In this document: positions 46,779 to 59,210 of the stretch, piece after piece
Layout: each line of letters starts with the position of its first letter
How positions within the stretch are numbered: position 1 is the first letter of the stretch
NCBI GenBank assembly: GCA_027919835.1
Contig: JANVFP010000019.1
Span: 682,001-746,000, forward strand
Reading direction: 5' to 3'
DNA length: 64,000 nucleotides
Source of the DNA: Lentinula raphanica
Lineage: Eukaryota; Basidiomycota; Agaricomycetes; Agaricales; Omphalotaceae
The notes under the pieces: model-generated
Told to the model about the DNA's origin: nothing
Databases searched by the model: none
What the model saw: the letters and a program-made list of their open reading frames with translations, nothing else
Position numbers and translations under genes: made by a program

Positions 46779-49589
46779 GCCTAATTCATTGACTAGTAAT
46801 TTGTCTAGACTACTAGTTGTGTGTGGGAAGAGACTGGAAACCTGGACAAATTACTGGTGAATATGGCAGTCAATGAATCAGGCAAGCAGATGGATCAACC
46901 ATATGACTCAAGCGCACTAGGAAGTGAGCTTACACAGCAAAAATGTGCTCCCATTGGTGCTAGACTACTAGTTGTGTGTGGGAAGAGACTGGAAACCTGG
47001 ACAAATTACGGGTGAATATGGCAGTCAATGAATCAGGCAAGCAGATGGATCAATCATATGACTCAAGCGCACTAGGAAGTGAGCTTCCACAGCAAAAATG
47101 TGCTCCCATTGGTACTAGACTACTAGTTGTGTGTGGGAAGAGACTGGAAACCTGGACAAATTACGGGTGAATATGGCAGTCAATGAATCAGGCAAGCAGA
47201 TGGATCAATCATATGACTCAAGCGCACTAGGAAGTGAGCTTACACAGCAAAAATGTGCTCCCATTGGTGCTAGACTACTAGTTGTGTGTGGGAAGAGACT
47301 GGAAATCTGGACAAATTACGGGTGAATATGGCAGTCAATGAATCAGGCAAGCAGATGGATCAACCATATGACTCAAGCGCACTAGGAAGTGAGCTTCCAC
47401 AGCAAAAATGTGCTCCCATTGGTACTAGACTACTAGTAGTGTGTGGGAAGAGACTGGAAACCTGGACAAATTACTGGTGAATATGGCAGTTAATGAATCA
47501 GGCAAGCAGATGGATCAATCATATGACTCAAGGGCACTAGGAAGTGGGCGTACAGAGCAAAAATGTGCCCCCATTGGTGCTAGACTACTAGTTGTTTGTG
47601 GGAAGAGACTGGAAACCTGGACAAACCACTGGTGAATATGGCAGTCAATGAATCAGGCAAGCACATGGATCAATCATATGACACAAGGGCACTAGGAAGT
47701 GGGCATACAGAGCAAAAATGTGCCCCCATTGGTGCTAGACTACTAGTTGTTTGTGGGAAGAGACTGGAAACCTGGACAAACCACTGGTGAATATGGCAGT
47801 CAATGAATCAGGCAAGCACATGGATCAATCATATGACCAACGGGCACTAGGAAGTCAGCTTACACAGCAACAATGTACTCCCATTGGGACTACTAGTTGT
47901 TTGTGGGAAGAGACTGGAAACCTGGACAAATTATTGGTGAATATGGCAGTTAACGAATCAGGCAAGCAGATGGATCAGTCATATGACTCAAGCGCACTAG
48001 GAAGTGAGCTTACACAGCAAAAATGTGCTCCCGGTGGTACTAGACTGCCAGTCTTGTGTGGGAAGCGACTGGAAACCTGAATAAATTGCTAGTCAATGAA
48101 TCAGGCAAGCACATGGATCAATCATATGACCAACGGGCGCTAGGAAGTCAGCTTACACAGCAACAATGTGCCTCCGATGGTACTTGACTGCCAGTCTTGT
48201 GTGGGAAGCGACTGGAAACCTGAATAAATTGCTAGTCAATGAATCAGGCAAGCACATGGATGAATCATATAACTCAAGCGCACTAGGAAGTGAGCTTACA
48301 CAGCAAAAATGTGCTCCCATTGGTGCTTGAGTAGTAGTCTTGTGTGGGAAGAGACTGGAAATTTGGACAAATTACTTGAAAATATGGCAGTCAATGAATC
48401 AGGCAAGCAGATGGATCAATCATATGACTCAAGGGCACTAGGAAGTGGGCGGACAGAGCAAAAATGTGCCCCCATTGGTGCTAGGCTACTAGTCATGTGT
48501 GGGAAGAGACTGGAAACCTGAACAAATTACTGGAATCCAGCAGTCAATGAATCAGGCACGCAGATGGATCAATCATATGACTCAAGCGCACTAGGAAGTG
48601 AGCTTACACAGCAAAAATGTGCTCCCATTGGTGCTAGACTACTAGTTGTGTGTGGGAAGAGACTGGCAACCTGGACAAATTACTGGTGAATATGGCAGTC
48701 AATGAATCAGGCAAGCAGATGGATCAATCATATGACTCAAGGGTGCTAGGAAGTGAGCTTACACAGCGAAAATGTGCTCCCATTGGTGCTAGACTACTAG
48801 TTGTGTGTGGGAAGAGACTGGAAACCTGGACAAATTACTGGTGAATATGGCAGTCAATGAATCAGGCAAGCAGATGGATCAACGATATGACCAAAGGGTG
48901 CTAGAAAGTGAGCTTACACAGCAAAAATGTGCTCCCATTGGTACTAGACTACTAGTAGTGTGTGGGAAGAGACTGGAAACCTGGACAAATTACTGGCGAA
49001 TATGGCAGTTAATGAATCAGGCAAGCAGATGGATCAATCATATGACTCAAGGGCACTAGGAAGTGGGCGTACAGAGCAAAAATGTGCCCCCATTGGTGCT
49101 AGACTACTAGTTGTTTGTGGGAAGAGACTGGAAACCTGGACAAACCACTGGTGAATATGGCAGTCAATGAATCAGGCAAGCACATGGATCAATCATATGA
49201 CACAAGGGCACTAGGAAGTGGGCATACAGAGCAAAAATGTGCCCCCATTGGTGGAGCTTGAACAGCAAAAATGTGCTCTGATATATGACTCACGGGCACT
49301 GGCAAGTGGGCTTACACAGTGCAAATGTGCCCCCATTGGTGCTCGAATATGGCAGTTAACGAATCAGGCAAGCAGATGGATCAATCATATGCCCAAAGGA
49401 CGTGGGCTTACACAGCAAAAATGTGCTCCCATTGGGGCTAGACTACTAGTCGTGTGTGGGAAGAGACTGGGAACCTGGACAAACCACTGGTGAATATGGC
49501 AGTCAATGAATCAGGCAAGCAGATGGATCAACGATATGACCAAAGGGTGCTAGAAAGTGAGCTTACACACAGCAAAAATGTGCTCCCAT
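46779..49589. repeat. Satellite array, segment 5 (inverted)
   Basis: The first 28 bases continue the left-hand orientation (GCCTAATTCATTGACTAG), then at about 46807 the satellite flips and runs in the opposite orientation (GGGAAGAGACTGGAAACC) to hAT2. Most units are 155 bp; several between 48060 and 49440 are shortened or rearranged. Confidence 0.95.
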
Positions 49590-49922
49590 TAGTGTTGCCG
49601 GAAGGGAAGGTCAAGCTGGGCGTGAGGTGCAGACCCGGGTACCTTAAGGCGCCTTAAGGTCAAATTTTCAAAGGTCAATGGAAGGGCATTGATCATACAT
49701 CAGATTTCCCCAACAGCGGCAGTCGGCAAGTGTAATGAGTATTCTGGTGTTAAGTCCATGACGATGTACTAAGTCTTAGAGATGAGGTCTTATGAGCTTG
49801 CGGATAACGAAAATCAGAGTGAGGAGCTGGTTTGGAGCTTGAGTTCATTGCTACTCATACTGTACTACCTAGTGACAAGTGTGCGTAGTAGTGTACAAAG
49901 CGTGAGGGTGTATTGAACTATA
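49590..49922. other. hAT2 left terminal region, no gene
   Basis: TIR plus non-coding sequence downstream of the coiled-coil gene; contains GGTACCTTAAGGCGCCTTAAGG subterminal palindromic repeats. Confidence 0.6.
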
Positions 49923-50717
49923 TTATTGAGCATGATCGCCAGCTTGAGCCACAGTGAGCAGCCTCGCATGCAATACAAAGAATTGTCGGTAATTCTGCAA
50001 CTCTTCCTCTGCTCGGCTGTTTGCTATCTGTGCAGCATTGCGCTCTGAGACTGCAGTATCCCTCTCTGCTTGTACTGAAGCCAAATCTTCCTGATATCGA
50101 TTGCGCTCTGCCCGCAAACGCTGTTCGGTTTGAATGGACTTCTGCCGCTTCTGTTGGAAGTCACGAATGAGCTCCTGCTGGCTTTCTGTAAGGTGTTGAA
50201 GTTGCTCCTGGCTTGAAGAAAGCTGCGCCTGTGTGACTTTGACCTTGCCTTCGAGAGTCGTCACTTCGAAAGACTTCTTGTTGAAAGCCAGCACGAGCTC
50301 ATCATACTTCTGCTGTATGTTTTGTTGAATACATTCGCGTTCTAAAGAAAGTGAGAACACGGTCTGAGCCTAAGACATGAAATACATACCAGCAATGGGC
50401 AATTGGCTCTCAGGTTCATCCTCTTTCTCCTCCTCCTCCTCCTCTGCCTCTTTTCTCTTAGTTTTCTCAGGCAACCTCTCGATGGGAGGAAGGTTTTCTT
50501 GCTTGACCCTTGATTTTGATAATGGAGTAGGTGGAAGGTGTGTCTGTCCGTTGCTGCAATATAAATAAGTTGAGAATGCGTAGCCTCGAAAAGCATCAGT
50601 GAACACTCCCGCAAATGTTCCAAGTGGTGTGCATTGGATACTAGTCCCAGTTGAAGCTCGTTTGGAAGAAGGGGTCTCCAGATAGAAAGCGTCGTTTTTT
50701 CGTTTGAGCGTGGACAT
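49923..50717 (-). CDS. hAT2 accessory coiled-coil protein
   Basis: Two exons (50390-50717 and 49923-50341) around a 48-nt intron (GTATGT...CTTTAG) give 249 codons (248 aa). Residues 1-105 are Ser/Thr/Pro-rich with basic patches, then a strongly acidic run (EAEEEEEEKEDEPE). From about 112 to the end it is a continuous predicted coiled coil (QQKYDELVLAFNKKSFEV; LRAERNRYQEDLASVQAERD). I recognise no domain. It lies downstream of the transposase in the same orientation and ends 134 bp before its stop, so it has its own transcript. It might be a transposition cofactor, nuclear scaffold or passenger. A 50-nt in-frame-open stretch at about 50565 with splice-like ends could be an extra intron. Confidence 0.75.
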
Positions 50718-50850
50718 GGTGAAGATTGGAAACAAACTCGTTTTGATTTCCTTATTTGTACTTCAGATTTCTGTACGAGCTCAATTCACATCTTGAAATA
50801 ACATGTATTATAGTTATATTATAGTAGGCAATCACTGTGTCCCCAACTTT

Positions 50851-53800
50851 CTACAATGATTCCGATGCTTCACCCAGATCACGAACTTTTTCTGCCAAGG
50901 CAAGCATCGAGTGAATCGTCGAAGGATCTACATCTGGTATAGTATCTCTGTTGTTAACTCGTGCGATCCATGAATTGGCAAAGTCGAGACGGTCGGAGTG
51001 GTAGATATGCTTCAGAAACTGAAGCACCTCCATCATTTCCGTTGATAATCGTGACCAACGCAGGGTATCGGTTTCCTTTCCTGAGGAGAAGACACGTTCG
51101 CATGGCACAGCCGATGCCTGTACAGGAAGTACATCAAGAGCAATGTGGTAAAGACATGGATACTTGTGCTGATTCTGGGGTTTGCTTTAGCATGACGCAA
51201 AGTGTGGAGTTGCGATCCACTTACCTGATCCCAAAAATGAACTATGTCGAAATCACTGAGCTCCTCTGGTTTAATCAGAGTACCTGCCTCAAGCCAATTC
51301 CGAAGCTCATCCTCGATAAGCTCTTCGTCAGAAGGTGCTGACCCCGTCGCGTCTTGAGATGACGAGTCCGAGCCGATAGATGACTGACTTGATGTTCGGG
51401 AAAATGATTTTTTGAGTTGATGCATGGCAAGCATTCCAGCACCTTGTGCGCGCGCGGCTGATGATACGGTGCTGAAAACAGTCCGTTGACTGACTGATGA
51501 TGTTTGACTGGCTGTGGGCAAGATTGTTTTCCGGTATTCAAGCATCTGTGTGCACTCGTCAGTACCAATGGATTGAAGGAAGAACATCATATGTACAGCA
51601 GTCTTTAGCGCGTTTCGGGCTTGTTCTCGTTGGCTCCCAAGCCAGTCATCACGGATCCAATCGAGTTTTGTTGTTGGATTGGTTACTGTATATGGAAATG
51701 AGTAAAGTGCAGTCTTTCATAGCGGGAAAAATGTACCCATAGCTAACCCATATATATGAGTGGATCGAGCTTTGTTGAGATATTCTCGAAGTTTGTCCAA
51801 AGAGACTTCAATAATGTGTGAGAGATTTGGCAACCTATCTTTCATGAGTTCGAGGATCTCAATGAGGCCCTCATACAAGGGGAGGACAATCGATAATGTC
51901 GGGGTCTTCTCAGCCGAGGCCAATTCTTGGATTGAATGGAAAGTATAGAGAAATTCTCGGATGTCATTGAGGGCTTCGAGTTCGACAGAACTGAACAGTT
52001 CAGAGTTGGAGAGCTTTGCATCATTTTCAATGAATTGTTGAATGGCCTTGTAAAGATATGAGTAATCTCAGTATATGACCTTATAACATGCTTACCGGAT
52101 ATAGCTCAAGAAAGCGGTCAACCATAAAAAAGGTTGATGACCAGCGGGTGTCTACATCCCGAAGAAGAACGACGACACGGTCCAAGAGTATATTGTCAGC
52201 ATCGTCATTGTCGTCACCTGTAGCATTTTCTCCCCTCCCCTGACACCGTTCATTTCGAGCTTCTTGAATCTTTTCGCGCATAGACAATACAGTCCTATGA
52301 AAATCGTCGCGACGGTTACCTGATGCACGGCACAGATTGACGAGGTGCCGGACTCTCGCAATGAGGTCACTTGCAAGTGCGTCGCGGTATTCTTGTGAGT
52401 TGATTGGGTTGTCGAAAACGACACTACCAGATATTTCGTCGGCAGATACACCGTCGTCATCTTTATTCCCTTCTCGTAGGGGAGGAAGTGTTGTGACAAA
52501 TGAAAGGCCAGTTTTTACTGCAATGTTGATAACATGAGGAAAACATCTAACGCTAGATTATTGAGGATACTGGATAGATAGCATATCACTTACCGGACTC
52601 GATTTCCATTGCGATCGAAACGAATATCACGTTCAGAAAGTTCGAGTTCCAGTGAGGACATCATTGTGTTATTATTCGATGCATTGTCAAGTGTGATTTG
52701 CCCAATCTAAACAGTGATTAGATTCTAGAATGTGATGTCGCAGAAGAATCGAGGACATACCTGGTCTGCAATGCCATACTCATCCAGAACTTTCAAAAAG
52801 CTTTGTGCCATATTTGGGCCATCATGGCTACCACATACTTGACGAAAAGCAATCAAACGCGACCTCATGACAAGCTGGCCAGATGTAGCATCCTTGATCA
52901 TGTAGTGCGCCGTAATAGCCATGAATCCTTTAAGCACACCATTTGACCACATATCCGATGTGAATGAGATTCTGCCAAGGGAAGCCTGGACCATGTATCA
53001 TCAGAACCGATACTACATGTACAAAAGGCAGAGCTGAGAGGATCGACAAAAACTCACCTTCATTTCCAAGGCAGTTTTTTTCCAATGCACTCCGTACTGT
53101 TCTAGGATCAGTTCCGATAACCTTGTTCGATGGGGTATATCATGTTCACGTAGATTACTACCTATATAACGGAGCATGTCGCGCAGTTCTGGACAGTCTA
53201 TTACATTGATTGACTGCAATGTATAATGAAGTTAGTCCGCATATATGGAAAAGTCATCACAAACATACCTGATCATCGACGGCAACCCAACGAACAAGTT
53301 TTTCATGGAACGTATCCAGTGAGAAGGGTTGGTTGTACTGCGTTGATGGACCGCTATTGCGAAAATCCTTTTGAATACTTTCCCAGCCCTTGAGACGCTC
53401 AGACAGAACACTCTGGCAGTATTCGGCCCAGTGTTCATTCTGCATATGATCCCGCATGGTCTCTGTTTGACCGTTCGTGTTCTTCCATGCATGCCATTTA
53501 CCGTGTTCGCTAAAACAATATCATACCATGAGTTTCCGGATTGTACTCAGGAAATGGAACAAGACATACATGCAGAACCGACATGCTAAAAACGGTGCAT
53601 CATCAACATGAGGGCGTATCTTGACGATCATGTCTTTGTCAGGTCGTAGAGGCGTTGGAGGTTTTTCCTTTTTTTCACAAGGGCACACGTTGAACCAGAT
53701 ATCGGACGCGATGTGACTTGATCTTTTCTTATCACGCTTGAGCTTCGAACGGAAGATTTTCAAGTTGAGAACAGGATTTTTGCTGGGAGAAGCTGATCTA

Positions 53801-54408
53801 CAGGTATGGTCCTGTATCGAACCAACACCGCAGGTGTCTGCAGTAGGAATGGGGTTTACAGGTGCGGTAGGGGTAGTAGTCGAAGCCGAAGTAGTTGTTG
53901 AGGTTGCAGTGTTAGAGGGATCAGTACTACGCAAAGTTGTGGCCCCATTTTCATCCAGACGCATACGACGTGTGCGCTGTGTATTCCCTCCACCACGGGA
54001 ACGTCTTTTGCGACTACCGGCAATTCGTTCATTATCTGTAGCGTCATCTATGCGTGGATTTCGATTCCGAGTTGCCTCCGGCTTGTTTACCGTGATGGGC
54101 TGTTTCCAAGATTCCAAAGGCTCATTCACTGTGGTTTCAGGCTGCTTTTGAGTTGCTACAGGCTGTAAAAATCGTCCCGAGGGTAGAAAAGGATTCGAAG
54201 ATGATTGAGTTGGTGTGTTGAAAGGTACTCCGTACGTTGGGAAAGAGCCCGGATGAGCAATTGGAGCATATGGATTGTAGTAGTGGAATTGCTGTGGCTG
54301 AGCTGGTAAAGGAGTGTAGGGCCCAGGCCTATGACTCTGAGTGGGAAGAATTGAACGAGAATTTGAAGGAGTTTGAGGCAACCCAGGAGGAGGGAAGCCC
54401 GAGTCCAT
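50851..54408 (-). CDS. hAT2 transposase, apparently intact
   Basis: About nine to ten exons. The start is taken at 54408 (MDSGFPPPGLPQTPSNSRS); an in-frame open region upstream leaves room for an earlier start. Order: a Pro/Ser/Thr-rich N-terminal 200 residues with an RKRRSRGGG basic patch; a BED-type zinc finger (ACRFC...TMRDHMQNEH) spanning the 53512/53566 intron; the RNase H-like core with SFTSDMWSNG, TLDNASNNNTMM, CFPHVINIAVK and LLRDVDTRWSSTFFM; an all-alpha insertion region (51740-52046); and the dimerisation domain (YPCLYHIALDVLPVQASAVP, CERVFSSGK). Every expected hAT block is present and open, joined by short introns (for example GTATGTCTTG...TTTTAG at 53513-53566). I have not verified every exon phase. 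Confidence 0.8.
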
Positions 54409-54775
54409 GTGTAGCTCAACAAGTGCAAGAGAGAACGACAAATATTTTTTCATTGCTATAGACGTCAAACATTGTTGAAACCCTGATTTAACCCTGGCTC
54501 CAGCCACTAAGTGAAGAGCGATGTTCATGACCAGCATCGAGTGATAACTTGAGAGCGTAGATGTAGTGAGCACAATCGTTATCGTTGACAACGGAAAATA
54601 GTACATACTGCGCGGCACCCGCTATCGAGACATCGTTGCATGAGTGATGGGTGAGTGATGGACCTCGAGGTAAACTTCATTCAGCCAACCTTAAGCTGCC
54701 TTAAGGTAGCGGAGTTCTAATTTTTGACCTCAAGGCACCTTACCTCCGGAGGCAGCGCGCCTTCCGGCAACACTA
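54409..54775. other. hAT2 right terminal region
   Basis: Non-coding or N-terminal leader plus TIR. Its outer 494 bp (with the start of the transposase gene) is duplicated in inverted orientation at 56037-56530. Confidence 0.6.
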
Positions 54776-56036
54776 GCTCCCATTGGTGCTACACTACTAG
54801 TTGTGTGTGGGAAGAGACTGGAAACCTGGACAAATTACTGTTGAATATAGAAGTCAATAAATCAGGCAAGCAGATGGATCAATCTTATGACTCAAGGGCA
54901 CTAGGAAGTGAGCTTACACAGCAAAAATGTGTTGAGACTGGAAACCTGGACAAATTACTGGTGAATATGGCAGTCAATGCATCAGGCAAGCAGATGAATC
55001 AATGATATGACCAAAGGGCACTAGGAAGTGAGCTTAGGCAACTAGGAAGTGGGCTTAAACAGCCAAAATGTGCTCTCATTGGTCCTAGACTACTAGTCGT
55101 GTGTGGGAAGAGACTGGAAACCAGGACAAATTACTGGTGAATATGGCAGTTAATGAATTAGGCAAGCAGATGGAGCACCAATGGGCATTGGGCGCACATT
55201 TTTGCTGTGTAACCTCACTTCCTAGGTGGCTAAGCTCACGTCCTAGTGCCCTTTAGTCATATCATTGATTTACGTGCTTGCCTGATTCATTGACTGCCAT
55301 ATTCACCAATAATTTGTCCAGGTTTCCAGTCTCTTCCCACACACAACTAGTAGTCTAGCACCAATGGGAGCACATTTTCGCTGTGTAAGCTCACTTCCTA
55401 GTGCGCTTGAGTTATATGATTGATCCATCTGCTTGCCTGATTCATTGACTGCCATATTCACCAGTAATTTGTCCAGGTTTCCAGTCTCTTCCCACACACA
55501 ACTAGTAGTCTAGCACCAATGGGAGCACATTTTGGCTGTGTAAGCTCACTTCCTAGTGCGCTTGAGTCATATGATTGATCCCTGTGCTTGCCTGATTCAT
55601 TGACAGCCATATTCACCAGTAATTTGTCCAGGTTTCCAGTCTTATCCCACACACGACTAGTAGTCTAGCACCAATGGGAGCACATTTTTGCTGTGTAAGC
55701 TCACTTCCTAGTGCGCTTGAGTCATATGATTGATCCCTTGAGTCATATGTTCCTAGTGCGCTTGAGTCATATGATTGATCCATCTGCGTGCCTGATTCAT
55801 TGACTGCCATATTCACCAGTAATTTGTCCAGGTTTTCAGTCTCTTCCCACACACGACTAGTAGTCTAGCACCAATGGGGGCACATTTTTGGTGTGCAAGC
55901 CCACTTCCTAGTGCCCCTGAGTCATATGATTGATCCCTGTGCTTGCCTGATTCATTGACAGCCATATTCACCAGTAATTTGTCCAGGTTTCCAGTCTCTT
56001 CCCACACACAACTAGTAGTGTAGCACCAATGGGAGC

Positions 56037-56530
56037 TAGTGTTGCCGGAAGGCGAGCTGCCTCCGGAGGTAAGGTGCCTTGAGGTCAAAAATTAGAACTC
56101 CGCTACCTTAAGGCAGCTTAAGGTTGGCTGAATGAAGTTCACCTCGAGGTCCATCACTCACCCATCACTCATGCAACGATGTCTCGATAGCGGGTGCCGC
56201 GCAGTATGTACTATTTTCCGTTGTCAACGATAACGATTGTGCTCACTACATCTACGCTCTCAAGTTATCACTCGATGCTGGTCATGAACATCGCTCTTCA
56301 CTTAGTGGCTGGAGCCAGGGTTAAATCAGGGTTTCAACAATGTTTGACGTCTATAGCAATGAAAAAATATTTGTCGTTCTCTCTTGCACTTGTTGAGCTA
56401 CACATGGACTCGGGCTTCCCTCCTCCTGGGTTGCCTCAAACTCCTTCAAATTCTCGTTCAATTCTTCCCACTCAGAGTCATAGGCCTGGGCCCTACACTC
56501 CTTTACCAGCTCAGCCACAGCAATTCCACT
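56037..56530 (+). mobile_element. Truncated inverted copy of the hAT2 right end
   Basis: 494 bp matching 54282-54775 in reverse orientation with about one visible difference. It includes the TIR and the N-terminal coding part, and breaks off inside CAATTCCACT straight into satellite (GCTGTGTAAGC). Its outer flank ATGGGAGC and the variant TAGTGTAGCACC are the same as at the intact hAT2 end. Confidence 0.9.
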
Positions 56531-56818
56531 GCTGTGTAAGCTGACTTCCTAGCGCCCGTTGGTCATATGATTGATCCATGTGCTTGCCTGATTCATTGAC
56601 TGCCATATTCACCAATAATTTGTCCAGGTTTCCAGTCTCTTCCCACACACAACTAGTAGTCTAGCACCAATGGGAGCACATTTTTGCTGTGTAAGCTGAC
56701 TTCCTAGCGCCCGTTGGTCATATGATTGATCCATGTGCTTGCCTGATTCATTGACTGCCATATTCACCAATAATTTGTCCAGGTTTCCAGTCTCTTCCCA
56801 CACATGACTAGTAGTCTA

Positions 56819-57013
56819 CATCAGGAAAAGTACCCTTGGCCTAGGTAGCTCAGAGATACCCCCCAAAGCCTAGGCTCTCCCAAAGCACCCAAAGAAATCT
56901 GAGGCAAACTCAGGCTTGCTCAGGCTTTTTCAGGCAAATTCAAAGTTTTTAAACTGCTGAGGTTTTGGGGGGTATCTCTAGGCAACCTAGGCACCAGGTC
57001 AATTTTGCTGATG
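56819..57013. mobile_element. CATCAGG-family TIR element, copy e
   Basis: 195 bp. CATCAGGAAAAGTACCCTTG against CATCAGCAAAATTGACC inverted; AGAGATACCCCCCAAAGCC mirrored by GGTTTTGGGGGGTATCTC. Target duplicate TA (56817-56818, 57014-57015). Closely related to copy b but in the opposite orientation. Confidence 0.9.
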
Positions 57014-58874
57014 TAGCACCAATGGGAGTACATTTTTGCTGTGTAAGCTGACTTCCTAGCGCCCGTTGGTCATATGATTGATCCCTGTGCTTGCCTGATT
57101 CATTGACAGCCATATTCACCAATAATTTGTCCAGGTTTCCAGTCTCTTCCCACACACAACTAGTAGTCTAGCACCAATGGGAGCACATTTTTGCTGTGTA
57201 AGCTCACTTCCTAGTGCGCTTGAGTCATATGATTGATCCATCTGCCTGCCTGATTCATTGACTGCCATATTCACCAGTAATTGGTCCAGGTTTTCAGTCT
57301 CTTCCCAAACATGACTGGCAGTCTAGCACCAATGTGGGCACATTTTTGCTGTGTAAGCTCACTCCCTAGTGCGCTTGAGTCATATGATTGATCCATCTGC
57401 TTGCCTGATTCATTGACTGCTGGATTCCAGTAATTTTTTCAGGTTTCCAGTCTCTTCCCACACATGACTGGCAGTCTAGCACCAATGGGGGCACATTTTT
57501 GGTGTGCAAGCCCACTTCCTAGTGCCCCTGAGTCATATGATTGATCCCTGTGCTTGCCTGATTCATTGACAGCCATATTCACCAGTAATTTGTCCAGGTT
57601 TCCAGTCTCTTCCCACACACGACTAGTAGTCTAGCACCAATGGGGGCACATTTTCACTGTGTCAGCCCACTTCTTAGTGCCCTCAAGTCATATCATTGAT
57701 CCATCTGCTTGCCTGATGCATTGACTGCCATATTCACCAGTAATTTGTCCAGGTTGCCAGTCTGTTCCCACACACGGCTGGCAGTTTAGCACCAATGGGA
57801 GCACATTTTTGCTGTTTAAGCCCACTTCCTAGTTGCCTAAGCTCACTTCATAGTGCCCTTTGGTCATATCATTGATCCATCTGCTTGCCTGATTAGTTGA
57901 CTGTTATATTCAACAGTAATTTGTCCAGGTTTCCAGTCTCTTCCCACACACAAGTAGTAGTCTAGCACCAATGGGAGCGCACATCAGATCACATCCTAGC
58001 ACCCTTGAGTCATATGATTAATCCATCTGCTTGCCTAATTCATTGACTGCCATATTTTCCAGTCTTTTTACCAGGTTCCCAGTCTCTCTCCACCCATGAC
58101 TGGCAGTCTTGCATCAATGGGAGCACATTTTTGCTAACCAAGCTCACTTCCTAGTGCCCCTTGGTCATACAAATCTGATCAATCCATCTGCTTGCCTGAT
58201 TCATTGACTGCCCTATTTTGCAGTCTTTTTACTAGGTTTCCAGTCTCTCTCCACGATTCATTGACTGCCATATCGACCAGTAGCACATTTTGGCTGTGTA
58301 AGCTCACTTCCTAGTGCCCTTTGGTCATATGATTGATCCATCTGCTTGCCTAATTCATGGACTGCCATATTTTCCAGTCTTTTTACCAGGTTCCCAGTCT
58401 CTCTCCACCCATGACTGGCAGTCTGGCATCAATGGGAGCACGTTTTTGCTGTGTAAGCTCACATCCCAGCACCCTTGAGTCATATGATTGATTCATCTGC
58501 TTGCCTGATTCATTGACTGCCATCTTTTCTAGTCTTTTTACCTCAGGCTGGTTTCCAGTTTCTCTCTACCCATGACTGGTAGTCTAGCACCAATGGGAGC
58601 GCACATTTTTGCTGTGTAAGATCACATCCTAGCACCCTTGAGTCATATGATTAATCCATCTGCTTACCTGATTCATTGACTGTTATATTTTCCAAACCTT
58701 TTACCAGGTTTCCAGTCTCTCTCCACACGACTGGCAGACTAGCACCAATGGGTGCACATTTTTGCTATGTAAGCTCACTTCCTAGTGCCCTTTGGTCATA
58801 TGATTGATCCATCTACTTGCCTGATTCAGTGATTGCCATCTTTTCCAGTCTTTTTACCTGGTTTCCAGTCTCTC

Positions 58875-59145
58875 CATCCGGAAAAATATTCTCATCTCTA
58901 GAGTCCCCAGAGATACCCCCCAATTCCTAGGTAGTCTCAGAGAGCCTAGAGTATCTGAGTTCTTTGAGGCTTCTAAAAATTCTCTGGGTGCTTTCTGGTG
59001 CTTTCTGGTGCTTTCAGATGCTTTCAGATGCTTTCAGGATCCTAGGATGTTTTTTGATCTTTCAAAGTTCACAAAAATCTCTGAGCAGCCTAGGAATTGG
59101 GGGGTATCTCTGGAGACTCTAGAGATGAGAATATTTTTCCTGATG
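58875..59145. mobile_element. CATCAGG-family TIR element, copy f
   Basis: 271 bp. CATCCGGAAAAATATTCTC against CATCAGGAAAAATATTCTC; TIRs continue through TCTAGAGTCCCCAGAGATAC and the C6/G6 motif. Target duplicate TC (58873-58874, 59146-59147). The interior repeats GTGCTTTCTG / ATGCTTTCAG. Confidence 0.9.
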
Positions 59146-59210
59146 TCTCTACCCATGACTGGTAGTCTAGCACCAATGGGAGCACATTTTTGTGGTGTAA
59201 GCTCACGTCC
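59146..59210. repeat. Last satellite remnant
   Basis: Part of a monomer (CTAGCACCAATGGGAGCAC, TTTTTGTGGTGTAAGCTCAC), the rightmost satellite in the window, ending at the LINE fragment. Confidence 0.85.

Larger units (their letters stand above)
49590..54775 (-). mobile_element. hAT2 DNA transposon with two genes
   Basis: 5186 bp. Ends TAGTGTTGCCGGAAGG on both sides (inverted), target duplicate GCTCCCAT at 49582-49589 and 54776-54783 in a satellite monomer. Subterminal regions carry CCTTAAGG-type palindromes (for example CACCTTAC, GCCTTAAGGTCAAA, CTTAAGCTGCCTTAAGG). The transposase and a separate coiled-coil gene are both on the minus strand. Confidence 0.94.
54776..58874. repeat. Satellite array, segment 6, with an orientation flip
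   Basis: From 54776 to about 55175 monomers run in the orientation of segment 5; from about 55180 onward they run in the orientation of segments 1-4. From about 57800 to 58870 monomers become strongly diverged (CCAGTCTTTTTACCAGG, CATCCTAGCACCC). Holds the truncated hAT2 copy and CATCAGG copy e. Confidence 0.93.

Noticed and set aside
46821..47480. Strings of about 64-aa ORFs repeated every 155 bp (MWEETGNLDKLLVNMAVNE...), also in every other satellite segment
   Set aside because: They follow the satellite monomer; the 155-bp period shifts the frame each unit, there is no promoter or selection signal, and they occur wherever the repeat does.
56194..56544. 116-aa ORF as a separate gene
   Set aside because: It is the N-terminal part of the hAT2 transposase region in the truncated inverted copy.
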